Assembly (NCBI RefSeq): GCF_004342285.1
Contig: NZ_SMCV01000002.1
Coordinates: 735,313 to 777,168 of the forward strand
Length of the DNA: 41,856 bases
Origin: Klebsiella sp. BIGb0138
GTDB lineage: Bacteria > Pseudomonadota > Gammaproteobacteria > Enterobacterales > Enterobacteriaceae
Reading direction: 5' to 3'
Under the pieces are notes generated by a model, which saw nothing but the letters and a program-made list of their open reading frames with translations, was not told where the DNA came from and searched no databases. This document shows, piece by piece, positions 1 to 10,128 of this stretch (positions within the stretch are counted from its first letter, which is position 1; the number at the start of each line of letters is the position of its first letter). The position numbers were made by a program, and so were the translations under genes.

Positions 1-20
1 ACTCGTCACCAGTATAAAAC

Positions 21-96
21 TGGTGGGTCGTGCAGGATTCGAACCTGCGACCAATTGATTAAAAGTCAACTGCTCTACCAACTGAGCTAACGACCC
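21..96 (-). tRNA. tRNA-Lys (anticodon UUU)
   Basis: Read on the minus strand, this is a complete 76-nt cloverleaf with an encoded 3' CCA. The anticodon loop reads CTTTTAA (UUU anticodon), the D-arm contains AGCTCAGTTGGTAGAGC and the T-arm GGTTCGAACC. It is identical base for base to the copy at 285-360. It lies 3 nt from the tRNA-Val, so the two are surely processed from one transcript. In E. coli the same place after cpoB holds the lysT-valT-lysW-valZ-lysYZQ operon; this copy corresponds in position to lysW. The operon may continue past the left edge. Confidence 0.97.
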
Positions 97-99
97 GAG

Positions 100-175
100 T
101 GGTGGGTGATGACGGGATCGAACCGCCGACCCCCTCCTTGTAAGGGAGGTGCTCTCCCAGCTGAGCTAATCACCC
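100..175 (-). tRNA. tRNA-Val (anticodon UAC)
   Basis: This is a 76-nt minus-strand tRNA with encoded CCA. The anticodon stem-loop CTCCCTTACAAGGAGG places UAC in the loop, and the T-loop is GGTTCGATCC. It sits between two tRNA-Lys genes, as valT does in the E. coli lysT operon. Confidence 0.97.
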
Positions 176-284
176 GATACTGCGCTGGATACTACAGCTT
201 ACTAAGTAAGCGGTGGGCCGTTACTGACCGTTACTGACGTAACGTTATCCTTCACGTTTTACTATCGCGTTCCACCAGAACGAT

Positions 285-360
285 TGGTGGGTCGTGCAGG
301 ATTCGAACCTGCGACCAATTGATTAAAAGTCAACTGCTCTACCAACTGAGCTAACGACCC
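285..360 (-). tRNA. lysT: tRNA-Lys (anticodon UUU), promoter-proximal copy
   Basis: This is a 76-nt minus-strand tRNA with encoded CCA, identical to the copy at 21-96. It is the first gene of the tRNA operon, about 45 nt downstream of the predicted transcription start. A 109-nt spacer separates it from tRNA-Val and contains a 10-bp tandem duplication (CCGTTACTGA twice, 218-237). The symbol is given by position after cpoB, as in E. coli. Confidence 0.96.
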
Positions 361-411
361 GCTTTTTTCGTCGCTGCAGGCTTGTTTGATATCCCGTGGC
401 AACGGCGGCAT

Positions 412-439
412 ATATTACTGATTTAAGAATTCAGCGCAA
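412..439 (-). promoter_or_regulatory. Predicted sigma-70 promoter of the tRNA operon
   Basis: On the minus strand there is a -35 TTGCGC (434-439), a 16-bp spacer and a -10 TAATAT (412-417). A GC-rich discriminator (GCCGCCG) follows, typical of stringently controlled stable-RNA promoters. Transcription should begin near 404-406 and run into tRNA-Lys at 360. Confidence 0.7.
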
Positions 440-485
440 CAAGTATTTCGATAAAAAACATCTGACTGCTTAGGTTTCACCCGAC

Positions 486-513
486 AAGACCAGAAATAAT
501 GCGATTTCTGGTC
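486..513 (-). terminator. Hairpin terminator after cpoB
   Basis: Perfect 10-bp inverted repeat, GACCAGAAAT (488-497) and ATTTCTGGTC (504-513), with a 6-nt loop, 10 nt past the cpoB stop. The U-tract on the minus strand is poor (TTGTC), so termination may be partial. It lies between the tol-pal cluster and the tRNA promoter. Confidence 0.6.
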
Positions 514-522
514 ATGCCATAA

Positions 523-1320
523 TCAGCCAAGGGCGTTAAGACGTTTCTGAGCTTGTTTTGCGCCGTCGGTGCCAGGAAATTTACTGACTACCTGCTGGTA
601 AACGGCCTTCGCCTTCGCGGTATCACCTTTGTCCTGCATAATCACGCCGACCTTAAACATCGCATCGGGCGCTTTCGGCGATTTAGGGTAATTCTTCACC
701 ACGGAAGCAAAATAGTAGGCTGCATCGTCTTTTTTCCCCTTATTGTAATTCAACTGACCGAGCCAGTAGTTGGCGTTCGGTTGATAGGTTGAATCCGGGT
801 ACTTTTTGACGAAATTCTGAAATGCCGCCATCGCATCATCCTGGCGGGACGAATCCTTCACCAGCGCAATCGCCGCATTGTAATCAGTATTGGCATCTCC
901 GGTCATCGCTGGCGCGCCTGAAGAGGCCCCTGGCGCCGCCGTAGTCGCGGATGCGCCCTGATCGCCTGAAGCCGAGGATGTCTGGGTCTGCGCACCTGCC
1001 GCCGCACCGCCGCTGCTCAGACCGTCAATCTGCAGCAGAATCTGCTTCTGGCGCTCGACGACCTGGTTAAGCTGATACTGACTTTCCTGGATCTGACCGC
1101 GCAGAGAATCAATATCACTCTGGTTATCGGAGAGCTGTTGCTGAAGTTGGGTTAAAAGTTGACTGTGAGCGTTAGAAATACGCTCGAGTTGAGTGACCCG
1201 GTCTTCGACCGAACCTGAGCCGACACTACTGATTGGCGCCTGAGCAAAAGCGGCCCAGGGGGCCGCTATGCCAACCAGTAACGACAGACTCAACAGATGA
1301 TGTCTGAAGTTACTGCTCAT
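523..1320 (-). CDS. cpoB: Cell division coordinator CpoB (TolA-binding periplasmic TPR protein)
   Basis: Periplasmic protein of 265 aa (E. coli 263) that binds TolA and PBP1B and coordinates Tol-Pal-driven outer-membrane constriction with septal peptidoglycan synthesis. A Sec signal peptide spans residues 1-26, with a likely cut after AFA. A Gln-rich trimerising coiled coil follows (about 35-98). A low-complexity Ala/Gly/Ser/Thr linker spans about 100-140. The C-terminal half carries TPR-type repeats (NYWLGQLNYNKGKKDDA and similar). It starts 9 nt after the pal stop and is the last gene of the tol-pal cluster, formerly ybgF. The linker differs from E. coli in length and composition; the rest is strongly conserved. 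Confidence 0.96.
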   Translation of the reverse strand: MSSNFRHHLLSLSLLVGIAAPWAAFAQAPISSVGSGSVEDRVTQLERISNAHSQLLTQLQQQLSDNQSDIDSLRGQIQESQYQLNQVVERQKQILLQIDGLSSGGAAAGAQTQTSSASGDQGASATTAAPGASSGAPAMTGDANTDYNAAIALVKDSSRQDDAMAAFQNFVKKYPDSTYQPNANYWLGQLNYNKGKKDDAAYYFASVVKNYPKSPKAPDAMFKVGVIMQDKGDTAKAKAVYQQVVSKFPGTDGAKQAQKRLNALG

Positions 1321-1329
1321 GCAATTCTC

Positions 1330-1878
<549 letters not shown>

Positions 1879-1888
1879 TTATTTATTA

Positions 1889-3181
1889 TCACAGATACGG
1901 AGACCAGGCAGGGAATTTTACCTGTCCATCAGTCGCCGGAAGACGCGCTTTGAAACGCCCATCTGTAGAAACCAGATTCAGCACGGATCCCATCCCCTGA
2001 GAAGAGCTGTAGATAACCATAGTGCCGTTAGGTGCCAGACTTGGCGTTTCATCCAGGAACGTTGACGACAGAACTTGTACGCCACCCGCTACCAGATCTT
2101 GTTTGGCAATGTGCTGCTGGCCGTTGGCCGAGCTGACCATTACCATAAATTTACCGTCGCTGCTGACGTCCGCATCCTGGTTCTGCGAACCTTCCCAGGA
2201 GATACGCTGCGGAGTACCGCCGCCAACGCTGACTTTATACACCTGCGGACGACCGGCCTGGTCAGAAGTAAAGGCCAGGTTCTGGCTGTCCGGGAACCAG
2301 CTTGGTTCGGTGTTATTGCTGCGACCGTTGGTCACCTGACGAATCTGACCCGAGCCCAGATCCATCACATACAGGTTCAGGCTACCGGTTTTCGACAGGG
2401 CGAAAGCCAGTTTGCTGCCGTCCGGAGAGAAAGCCGGCGCACCGTTATGCTGCGGGAACGAGGCGATCTGACGCACTGCACCGTTAGCCAGAGTCTGGAC
2501 CACCAGGGCAGAACGACCGCTTTCGAAGGTCACGTAAGCCAGTTTAGAACCGTCCGGAGACCATGCCGGTGACATCAGCGGCTGAGGTGAACGGTGGACG
2601 ACAAACTGGTTGTAGCCATCATAGTCGGATACGCGCAGCTCATACGGGAACTGGCCGCCGTTAGTCTGCACAACGTACGCGATACGGGTACGGAAAGCGC
2701 CCTTAATCGAGGTCAGCTTTTCAAATACCGCATCGCTGGCGGTGTGTGCCGCATAGCGCAGGTACTGTTTAGTGACCTTATAAGAGTTCTGCGCCAGAAT
2801 CGTACCCGGTGCGCCGCCGGTATCCACCAGCTGGTAAGCCACGTTGTACGAACCGTCCGGGTTTGGCGTGACCTGGCCTACGACCACGGCATCAATACCC
2901 AGCGCGGACCATGCCGCCGGCTGTACTTCCTGCGCCGTAGCCGGTTGCTGAGGCAGACGCGAGCGATCCAGTGGGTTGAACTTGCCGCTGTTACGCAGGT
3001 CAGCCGCCACGACACCGCCGATATCTTCAGGTGCAGCCCCCGGCCCCGCCCACTGGAACGGCACAACGCCGATTGGGCGTGCCGAATCCACCCCTTGGGT
3101 GATCTCGATACGTACTTCTGCGTGCAGCACCGCCGCCCACAGCATTAAAAAACCAAATGCTACTCGTAATGCCTGCTTCAT
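1889..3181 (-). CDS. tolB: Tol-Pal system periplasmic beta-propeller protein TolB
   Basis: Periplasmic protein of 430 aa that binds Pal and, through its N-terminus, the TolA C-terminal domain. Residues 1-21 are a Sec signal peptide (cut after LHA, before EVRIEI). An N-terminal alpha/beta domain follows, then a six-bladed beta-propeller whose blades show repeated [10 protein letters not shown] and [14 protein letters not shown] motifs. Two adjacent ATGs exist. The second (3181) is preferred because GGAGA lies only 1 nt before the first but about 4-5 nt before the second, and because it matches the E. coli length. A 129-nt gap separates it from tolA and contains a hairpin. Confidence 0.96.
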   Translation of the reverse strand: MKQALRVAFGFLMLWAAVLHAEVRIEITQGVDSARPIGVVPFQWAGPGAAPEDIGGVVAADLRNSGKFNPLDRSRLPQQPATAQEVQPAAWSALGIDAVVVGQVTPNPDGSYNVAYQLVDTGGAPGTILAQNSYKVTKQYLRYAAHTASDAVFEKLTSIKGAFRTRIAYVVQTNGGQFPYELRVSDYDGYNQFVVHRSPQPLMSPAWSPDGSKLAYVTFESGRSALVVQTLANGAVRQIASFPQHNGAPAFSPDGSKLAFALSKTGSLNLYVMDLGSGQIRQVTNGRSNNTEPSWFPDSQNLAFTSDQAGRPQVYKVSVGGGTPQRISWEGSQNQDADVSSDGKFMVMVSSANGQQHIAKQDLVAGGVQVLSSTFLDETPSLAPNGTMVIYSSSQGMGSVLNLVSTDGRFKARLPATDGQVKFPAWSPYL

Positions 3182-3287
3182 CATATCTCCCTTATCCGGG
3201 CGGAAAGCCCACGATAATTTAGCAGAATGTTAACAAACTCAAATACACAAAACTACCGAAACCCAGTGACTACCATAGTTTGTTTTT

Positions 3288-3303
3288 CCCCGTTTGCACG
3301 GGG
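3288..3303 (-). other. Small GC hairpin in the tolA-tolB gap
   Basis: CCCCGT (3288-3293) and ACGGGG (3298-3303) enclose a 4-nt loop just past the tolA stop. No U-run follows on the minus strand, so it is not a standard terminator. It could stabilise the upstream mRNA or lower read-through into tolB-pal. Confidence 0.4.
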
Positions 3304-3310
3304 AGAATCC

Positions 3311-4648
3311 TTACAGTTTAAAGTCCAGTTTGGCATCTTTTATCTTCTCATAAACAGCCTGGCTAGGCGGTTTAGGAATCCGTGCAGTTTTAGCGGCGGT
3401 TAACGCAGCCTGGCAAAGCGCTGGGTCACCTCCTTCTTGTTGAACATCAAGCAGTTGACCATCAGCCCCCAGCTTAATATGCAATACGCAAGACTTACCT
3501 GCATACAGGTCTGCACCATACAACTTGCTTTGAATAGCATTACGAATTTGTGACGCATAGGCGCTAATATCGGCACCAGATGCTCCACCATTGCTACCCG
3601 ACGTTCCAGCGGCATTCGCGGGTTGCCCCTGACCTTTCGCCCCGCCGCCTTTCGGCGCATTCTTACCTGAACTCAGGTCACCGAGCAGGTCATCAACGCC
3701 GTCAGCCTCTTTCGCGGCGGCCGCTTTTTTCGCTGCAGCCGCTTTTGCCGCAGCGGCCTTAGCAGCCTTATCTGCGGCGGCTTTTTCGGCTGCGGCAGCT
3801 TTAGCTGCGGCGGCTTTTTCCGCTTTTTCAGCCGCTGCTTTCTCGGCGGCTGCGGCTTTGTCAGCGGCAGCTTTTTCAGCAGCGGCCTTCTGAGCAGCAG
3901 CCTTTTCAGCAGCGGCTTTCTCGGCCACCGCCTGCTTAGCCGCTTCCTGCTGGGCTTTTTTCTCGGCCTGCTGCTGCGCTTTTTTAGCCGCGTCAGCTTC
4001 GGCTTTCTTCTGGGCCTCGGCGGCCGCTTTCGCCGCTTCAGCTTCCGCTTTCTTCTGAGCGTCGGCAGCCGCTTTCGCCGCTTCGGCTTCCGCCTGTTTC
4101 TTCGCATCGGCTGCGGCTTTTGCTGCCGCAGCTTCCGCCGCTTTCGCCTGGGCATCGGCCTTCGCTTTGGCATCAGCAGCGGCTTTCTCTGCCGCCTGCT
4201 GGGCTTCTTTCGCCTGAGCGTCCGCTTTGGCCTTCGCCGCTGCCGCCGCTTTCGCCGCCGCCTCTTCAGCTTGTTTTTGTTGCTCCTTCGCTTGCTGGGC
4301 CGCTTCCTGCGCCTGCAGGCGATCCTGCTCAAGCTGCTTCAGACGCTCCTGTTCCGCGGCCTGCTTTTCACGCAGCTCTTCTGCCTGCTGCTGAGCCTGC
4401 TTTTCGCGTTGCTCGGCGGCGCGGCGCGAACTGGCCTGCTGTTGCTGCTGGCGGTTGTAGTTATTCACCACCGCCCCGGGATCAACCATTACCGCATCGA
4501 TGGAAGAGCCTCCGCCGCCACCGGCTGAGGTATCCAGATGCTCATCGAACGAACTCCAGATCAGCAGCGCGATCAGAATGATGTGCAGCGCGACTGAAAC
4601 TATGATCGCTCGTTTAAGCTTGTCGTTTTGTTCGGTTGCCTTTGACAC
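3311..4648 (-). CDS. tolA: Tol-Pal system inner-membrane spanning protein TolA
   Basis: TolA crosses the periplasm to transmit proton-motive-force energy from TolQR to TolB and Pal. The 445-aa protein has a single N-terminal membrane helix (about 14-34). A very long Ala/Lys/Glu/Gln helical domain II follows (about 48-312), with near-tandem units such as AEAAKAAADAQKK. A Gly-rich hinge leads to globular domain III (about 355-445), whose two cysteines (about 387 and 412) form the conserved disulfide. The start is GTG (4648), giving the conserved MSKATEQNDKLKRAI. It is about 24 residues longer than the E. coli protein as I remember it, and the excess lies in domain II. Confidence 0.95.
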   Translation of the reverse strand: MSKATEQNDKLKRAIIVSVALHIILIALLIWSSFDEHLDTSAGGGGGSSIDAVMVDPGAVVNNYNRQQQQQASSRRAAEQREKQAQQQAEELREKQAAEQERLKQLEQDRLQAQEAAQQAKEQQKQAEEAAAKAAAAAKAKADAQAKEAQQAAEKAAADAKAKADAQAKAAEAAAAKAAADAKKQAEAEAAKAAADAQKKAEAEAAKAAAEAQKKAEADAAKKAQQQAEKKAQQEAAKQAVAEKAAAEKAAAQKAAAEKAAADKAAAAEKAAAEKAEKAAAAKAAAAEKAAADKAAKAAAAKAAAAKKAAAAKEADGVDDLLGDLSSGKNAPKGGGAKGQGQPANAAGTSGSNGGASGADISAYASQIRNAIQSKLYGADLYAGKSCVLHIKLGADGQLLDVQQEGGDPALCQAALTAAKTARIPKPPSQAVYEKIKDAKLDFKL

Positions 4649-4751
4649 TATCGGTTCCCAAAAACTGTTCGCCTGTTCCCGCTATTCTCGCTGGCCGCGA
4701 GGATTCAACTCTCACAGCCAGCGAACCGGCGGGCGCACAAATCTGAAGCGA

Positions 4752-5180
4752 TTAAATAGGCTTGGTCATTAAGCCAACCGATTTAACCCCTGCGCTATGC
4801 AACAGGTTAAGCGCTTTAATAATTTCATCGTAAGGTACATCTTTCGCACCGCCGATCAGGAACACCGCTTTCTCATTCGCCTCCAGTCGGCGCTTCGCTT
4901 CGGCAATCACCTGCTCCGGCGGCAGTTGCGACAGGGTTTCCTGGCCAACTTTGATGCTGTACTGCCCTACCCCGGAAACTTCAACAATCACCGGCGGTTC
5001 ATCATTACTTTTGACCGCCTGCGATTCTGTCGCATCCGGCAGGTCGACCTCTACGCTCTGCGTAATGATCGGCGCCGTCGCCATAAAGATCAGCAACAGC
5101 ACCAACAAGACATCCAGCAGCGGAACGATGTTGATCTCGGACTTCAGTTCGCGACGTCCGCGTCCACGTGCTCTGGCCAT
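4752..5180 (-). CDS. tolR: Tol-Pal system protein TolR
   Basis: Inner-membrane subunit of the TolQR proton-driven motor, in the ExbD/TolR family. It is 142 aa with one N-terminal membrane helix (about 17-37). This helix contains Asp23, the proton-carrying residue (NIVPLLDVLLVLLL). The rest is a periplasmic domain that dimerises and contacts peptidoglycan. It starts 3 nt after tolQ, so translation is probably coupled. A 103-nt gap separates it from tolA. Confidence 0.96.
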   Translation of the reverse strand: MARARGRGRRELKSEINIVPLLDVLLVLLLIFMATAPIITQSVEVDLPDATESQAVKSNDEPPVIVEVSGVGQYSIKVGQETLSQLPPEQVIAEAKRRLEANEKAVFLIGGAKDVPYDEIIKALNLLHSAGVKSVGLMTKPI

Positions 5181-5183
5181 GGC

Positions 5184-6277
<1,094 letters not shown>

Positions 6278-6287
6278 TCCTGCTGCC

Positions 6288-6352
6288 TCTGTGTTGGCTT
6301 CGTCCACTCACACCCGTCACTTACTCTTGTAAGCTCCCGGTGATTCGCGTAC
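6288..6352. repeat. ERIC (IRU)-like repeat core directly upstream of ybgC
   Basis: The stretch contains GTCACTTACTCTTGTAAGCTCCCGG, whose palindromic core (CTTAC-TCTT-GTAAG flanked by CCCG and CCGG) matches the remembered ERIC consensus. The left flank GTTGGCTTCG...CACTCAC also fits ERIC. Only about half of a 126-bp ERIC is recognisable, so it is a decayed or partial copy. It lies within the ybgC 5' leader, where transcribed ERIC hairpins can affect mRNA stability. Confidence 0.65.
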
Positions 6353-6450
6353 TGGCCGCCGCGATGCATCAAAAATGCCGTTGTATATCGCGTTGTATTC
6401 ACTTTACATCCCGGTAATGCAAAAAAAGATTAGTGCTTTCAAACTTCGCT

Positions 6451-6479
6451 ACTATACGCGCGGGGAACGTGCTTTGGAA
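6451..6479 (-). promoter_or_regulatory. Candidate promoter for ybgC-tolQRA
   Basis: On the minus strand, TATAGT (6451-6456) is preceded by a 17-bp spacer and a weak -35 TTCCAA (6474-6479). It lies in the 285-nt ybgE-ybgC gap, the expected place for the tol promoter. A separate 8-bp hairpin (ATGGGCTT/AAGCCCAT, 6510-6529) lies upstream of it, after ybgE. Confidence 0.45.
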
Positions 6480-6562
6480 TGGGAGAAAGTAAACGGCGAG
6501 TAAATTTTTATGGGCTTATGCAAGCCCATGAGGTTAACAGAGTTCTCTTATTCTCTTCTCTT

Positions 6563-6856
6563 TCAAAAGAAGAAAAAAAACAGCCCTGTAATGAGGACAA
6601 TATCAGCGATAAGTGGACAAAAAATACCTTGCCAGTGGATGGCCCGCGGGCGGAATCCCACCCCGTGGATAACGCCGGCGCAAACGGCCCACATCAGCAG
6701 GAAACCATGCCAGATTTCCAGTTCGCTGGTCTTAGCCGCAAAGCGCGACGGGTCCCAGAAGATGCAGCCTGCCAGCAGCAGCGCCATCAGCAGAGAAAGC
6801 GCCCTTAGCGGGCGCTTATCCATTATCACATATAGCGTTGTGATAATCTGACTCAT
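6563..6856 (-). CDS. ybgE: Cyd operon membrane protein YbgE
   Basis: Small inner-membrane protein of 97 aa with about three hydrophobic segments (residues 17-32, 47-66 and 76-97) and a phenylalanine-run C-terminus. Its function is not established. It is consistently the last gene of the cytochrome bd operon, and I infer a role in oxidase assembly or maintenance. Its ATG shares one base with the cydX stop (TGATG), showing coupled translation. Length and sequence closely match E. coli YbgE. Confidence 0.93.
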   Translation of the reverse strand: MSQIITTLYVIMDKRPLRALSLLMALLLAGCIFWDPSRFAAKTSELEIWHGFLLMWAVCAGVIHGVGFRPRAIHWQGIFCPLIADIVLITGLFFFFF

Positions 6857-6969
6857 CAGTGTTCTTCTTTACCTGCTTTGCTGGCTTCTACCTGCTCAAG
6901 CGCCAGCGCGGTAATGACCCCAAAGGCACAGGCAAGAAGCGTTCCCAAAATCCATGCGAAATACCACAT
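6856..6969 (-). CDS. cydX: Cytochrome bd-I oxidase small subunit CydX
   Basis: A 37-aa single-helix membrane protein beginning MWYFAWILGTLLAC. It belongs to the CydX/YbgT family, which binds CydA and is needed for stable, active cytochrome bd-I. An AAGGAG ribosome site (6978-6983) lies 8 nt before the ATG. The gene starts 17 nt after the cydB stop, and its stop overlaps the ybgE start by one base. The C-terminus ends KAGKEEH, differing slightly from E. coli. Confidence 0.96.
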   Translation of the reverse strand: MWYFAWILGTLLACAFGVITALALEQVEASKAGKEEH

Positions 6970-6986
6970 ATATATAGCTCCTTCCC

Positions 6987-8126
6987 TTAGTACAGCGAGT
7001 GGGTGTTCTTTTCGATGTCTTCACGAGTAATGCGGCCAAACATCTTCCAGTAACACCAGCTGGTGTAGCCCAGAATAATCGGCACGAAGACAATCGCAAC
7101 ATAGGTCATCAGGTTCAGCGTTCTCTGGCTGGAGGTCGCATCCCACATGGTCAGGCTCACGTTCATCATCGTGCTGGATGGCATGATGAATGGGAACATG
7201 GCGATCCCCGCGGTCAGGATGATACAAGCCAGGGTCACGGAAGAAGAGACAAACGCCAGCGCGCCCTTCTCCATCCGCGAGGTCAGGATAGTCAACAGCG
7301 GCAGAACGACGCCCAGCGCCGGGATAGCCCACAGCGCAGGCATATTCTGGAAGTTAACTAACCATGCGCCAGCCTGACGAGCGACTTCTTTTGTCAGCGG
7401 GTTCGACGGTGCGGAGTGGTCGATAGCCGAGGTCACCACATAACCATCGATACCGTATACCACCCAGACGCCTGCCAGCAGGAAGCACACCAGGGTCACC
7501 AGCGCCGCGACCTGGGAGGTCGTGCGGGCGCGCAGGTGCAGTTCGCCGACGGTACGCATCTGCAGATAGGTTGCCCCCTGAGTCAGGATCATCGCCACGC
7601 TCACAATACCGGCCAGCAGACCAAACGGGTTCAGCAGCTGGAAGAAATTGCCGGTATAGAACAGGCGCATATATTCATCCATATGAAACGGTACGCCCTG
7701 CAGCAGGTTACCGAAGGCGACGCCAATCACCAGCGGCGGCACAAAGCTACCGATGAAGATGCCCCAGTCCCACATGTTACGCCAGCGGGTGTCTTCAATC
7801 TTCGAACGGTAGTCAAACCCGACCGGACGGAAGAACAGGGAGGCCAGCACCAGGATCATCGCCACATAGAAACCGGAGAACGCCGCGGCATAGACCGTCG
7901 GCCACGCGGCAAACAGCGCGCCGCCCGCGGTGATCAGCCACACCTGGTTTCCGTCCCAATGCGGGGCAATGGAGTTGATCATGATTCGACGCTCGGTGTC
8001 ATTACGGCCGAGGAAACGGGTGAGCATCCCCACCCCCATGTCGAAACCATCGGTGACGGCAAACCCAATCAGCAGAACGCCGATCAGTAGCCACCAGATT
8101 AAACGCAATACTTCATAATCGATCAT
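6987..8126 (-). CDS. cydB: Cytochrome bd-I ubiquinol oxidase subunit II CydB
   Basis: Inner-membrane subunit that pairs with CydA in the high-affinity terminal oxidase used at low oxygen. It is 379 aa, the E. coli length, with about eight to nine membrane helices. It begins MIDYEVLRLIWWLLIG and holds the conserved TDGFDMGVG segment in helix 1. CydB binds no heme itself; it supports the fold and holds a structural quinone. It follows cydA by 15 nt and precedes cydX. Confidence 0.97.
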   Translation of the reverse strand: MIDYEVLRLIWWLLIGVLLIGFAVTDGFDMGVGMLTRFLGRNDTERRIMINSIAPHWDGNQVWLITAGGALFAAWPTVYAAAFSGFYVAMILVLASLFFRPVGFDYRSKIEDTRWRNMWDWGIFIGSFVPPLVIGVAFGNLLQGVPFHMDEYMRLFYTGNFFQLLNPFGLLAGIVSVAMILTQGATYLQMRTVGELHLRARTTSQVAALVTLVCFLLAGVWVVYGIDGYVVTSAIDHSAPSNPLTKEVARQAGAWLVNFQNMPALWAIPALGVVLPLLTILTSRMEKGALAFVSSSVTLACIILTAGIAMFPFIMPSSTMMNVSLTMWDATSSQRTLNLMTYVAIVFVPIILGYTSWCYWKMFGRITREDIEKNTHSLY

Positions 8127-8141
8127 TTGACGACTCCTGTC

Positions 8142-9710
8142 TTAGCGTGCCGGCTGAGTAGTCGTGGAAGACTGCTCATAGTGGTAGCGACCGGTTTTCA
8201 GGCTGCTGGGTCCACGGCGTGCGAATTTGAACATCAGGTACAGCTCCGCTACCAGGAACAGGGTGTACAGACCGCAAATCAGCAGCATCGAGAAGATCAG
8301 ATCGCCCGCGGTCAGCGACGAGTTCGCCACCGCCGTCGGCAGTACCTCACCTATCGCCCACGGCTGACGGCCATATTCCGCCACGAACCAACCGGACTCG
8401 ATAGCAATCCACGGCAGCGGAATCGCATACAGCGCGATGCGCAGCAGCCATTTTTTCTCACCGATCTGATTGCGGATAACGGTCCAGAAGGACGCCGCGA
8501 TAATCCCCAGCATCAGGATGCCGCAGGCCACCATGATACGGAACGCGAAGTACAGCGGAGCAACGCGAGGAATAGAATCTTTGGTCGCCAGCGCAATCTG
8601 CGCTTCCGTCGCGTCGGAGACGTTCGGGGTATAGCGTTTCAGCAGCAGACCGTAGCCCAGATCTTTCTTCACGTCGTTGAACTGATCGCGAACCGCCCGA
8701 TCGGTTGAGCCAGCGCGCAGCTCTTCCAGCAGGGTGTAAGCTTTCATCCCGTTACGAATACGCGCTTCGTGCTGCGCCAGCAGGTCTTTCAGACCCATGA
8801 CCGGCGTATCCACGGAGCGTGTGGCAATAATACCCAGCGCGTAAGGGATCTGGATAGCGAAGTGGTTAGTCTGCGCATCCTGGTCCGGAATACCAAACAG
8901 GGTGAAGGAAGCCGGCGCGGGCTGCGTTTCCCATTCGGCTTCGATCGCGGCGAGTTTCGTTTTCTGTACGTCGCCCATTTCGTAACCGGACTCATCCCCG
9001 AGCACGATAACCGAAAGAATCGCCGCCATACCGAAGCTGGCAGCAATGGCAAAGGAGCGTTTAGCGAAGGCGAAGTCGCGGCCGCGCAGCATATAGTAAG
9101 AGCTGATCCCCAGCACGAACATCGCGCCGCAGACGTAGCCGGAGGCGACGGTGTGGACGAATTTCACCTGCGCGACAGGGTTCAGGACCAGCTCGGAGAA
9201 GCTGACCATTTCCATACGCATGGTTTCGAAGTTGAAATCCGAGGCGATCGGGTTTTGCATCCAACCGTTAGCGACGAGGATCCACAATGCCGACAGGTTG
9301 GAACCCAGGGCCACCAGCCAGGTCACCGCCATGTGCTGAACTTTGCCCAGACGATCCCAACCGAAGAAGAACAGACCTACAAAGGTAGATTCGAGGAAGA
9401 AGGCCATCAGACCTTCAATGGCCAGCGGCGCACCGAAGATATCGCCCACGTAGTGAGAATAGTAAGACCAGTTTGTCCCGAACTGGAACTCCATGGTCAA
9501 CCCGGTTGCCACACCCAGCGCAAAGTTGATACCAAACAACTTGCCCCAGAATTTGGTCATATCTTTATAAATCTGTTTGCCGGAAAGGACGTAGACCGTT
9601 TCCATGATGGCCAGCAGGAACGCCATACCGAGCGTTAGTGGCACAAAAAGGAAGTGGTACATCGCGGTCAAGGCAAACTGTAAGCGCGACAGTTCGACTA
9701 TATCTAACAT
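8142..9710 (-). CDS. cydA: Cytochrome bd-I ubiquinol oxidase subunit I CydA
   Basis: Heme-bearing, quinol-oxidising subunit of cytochrome bd-I, 522 aa. Key residues are all in place: His19 (high-spin heme), His186 and Met393 (heme b558), Glu99 and Glu107 (proton path), and Glu445. The long Q-loop has Lys252 and Glu257 for quinol, and GRQP occurs at 447-450. ATG 9710 is chosen over an upstream in-frame start at 9845. It gives exact E. coli length and residue numbering and has AGGAGT 4 nt upstream. It is the first gene of cydABX-ybgE, controlled by the FNR/ArcA region upstream. Confidence 0.97.
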   Translation of the reverse strand: MLDIVELSRLQFALTAMYHFLFVPLTLGMAFLLAIMETVYVLSGKQIYKDMTKFWGKLFGINFALGVATGLTMEFQFGTNWSYYSHYVGDIFGAPLAIEGLMAFFLESTFVGLFFFGWDRLGKVQHMAVTWLVALGSNLSALWILVANGWMQNPIASDFNFETMRMEMVSFSELVLNPVAQVKFVHTVASGYVCGAMFVLGISSYYMLRGRDFAFAKRSFAIAASFGMAAILSVIVLGDESGYEMGDVQKTKLAAIEAEWETQPAPASFTLFGIPDQDAQTNHFAIQIPYALGIIATRSVDTPVMGLKDLLAQHEARIRNGMKAYTLLEELRAGSTDRAVRDQFNDVKKDLGYGLLLKRYTPNVSDATEAQIALATKDSIPRVAPLYFAFRIMVACGILMLGIIAASFWTVIRNQIGEKKWLLRIALYAIPLPWIAIESGWFVAEYGRQPWAIGEVLPTAVANSSLTAGDLIFSMLLICGLYTLFLVAELYLMFKFARRGPSSLKTGRYHYEQSSTTTQPAR

Positions 9711-9991
9711 TATGACTCCTTGCTCATCGCATGAAGACTCCGAGAATGAACCCTGCTCATTGGATTCATACGCATGCCCCAATACAAAATAACTTGCTTC
9801 CCGCTTCGTTACCGTTTCGTCGCCAGATGAAACAGCTCCTCGCAAAGGTTACAAATACGTTAACGAAAAACCCAATTGATTCCCCGATATATTACGCTGC
9901 AATAACCTTACAATAAACAGGATTTTATTGAATCAGTTTTACATTTACGACGGTGATCAATATATAGCGAAAATGACCGGTTTAGGCCAAT

Positions 9992-10005
9992 TTGATTTGC
10001 GACAA
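9992..10005 (-). promoter_or_regulatory. Downstream FNR half-conserved site over the cydA start
   Basis: TTGAT-TTGC-GACAA is a degenerate FNR palindrome (second half 3 of 5). Its centre, 9998.5, falls at about -1 relative to the predicted P1 start. In E. coli the second FNR site of cydA is at about -1 and represses under anoxia. Confidence 0.6.
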
Positions 10006-10033
10006 TTTAACGTTTTTTTGCGATCTTTTCCAA
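10005..10033 (-). promoter_or_regulatory. cydA promoter P1
   Basis: On the minus strand there is a -35 TTGGAA (10028-10033), a 17-bp spacer and a -10 TTAAAT (10005-10010). This predicts a start near 9997, about 287 nt before the cydA ATG. The E. coli P1 is reported about 288 nt upstream. Confidence 0.7.
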
Positions 10034-10043
10034 GCCTTAAATA

Positions 10044-10057
10044 TTGATATAAATCAA
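10044..10057 (-). promoter_or_regulatory. Consensus FNR box upstream of cydA
   Basis: TTGATATAAATCAA is a perfect TTGAT-N4-ATCAA FNR palindrome. Its centre (10050.5) lies about 53.5 nt upstream of the predicted start, the position known for the upstream FNR site of E. coli cydA. Confidence 0.8.
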
Positions 10058-10112
10058 TTTTTCTCTTCTATGTTAATTATGTATCCCAACAAAGAATAAT
10101 GGTGAATTTAAT

Positions 10113-10128
10113 GTTAAATACATGTTTA
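10113..10128. promoter_or_regulatory. Candidate ArcA box upstream of cydA
   Basis: GTTAA (10113-10117) and GTTTA (10124-10128) are direct repeats with an 11-bp offset, the spacing of ArcA-P binding repeats. They lie about 115-130 nt upstream of the predicted cydA start, where ArcA activation is expected. Confidence 0.5.

Noticed and set aside
1..360. tRNA genes as an integration site for a genomic island
   Set aside because: No integrase, attachment-site duplication or composition shift is visible within the window; sequence left of base 1 was not available.
3700..4300. Repetitive DNA that could be taken for a satellite or CRISPR
   Set aside because: The repeats are in frame and code the TolA helical domain; there are no uniform direct repeats with unique spacers.
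3673..4332. Arg/Lys/Pro-rich 219-aa frame overlapping tolA
   Set aside because: An out-of-frame reading of the Ala/Lys repeat region of tolA, not a protein.
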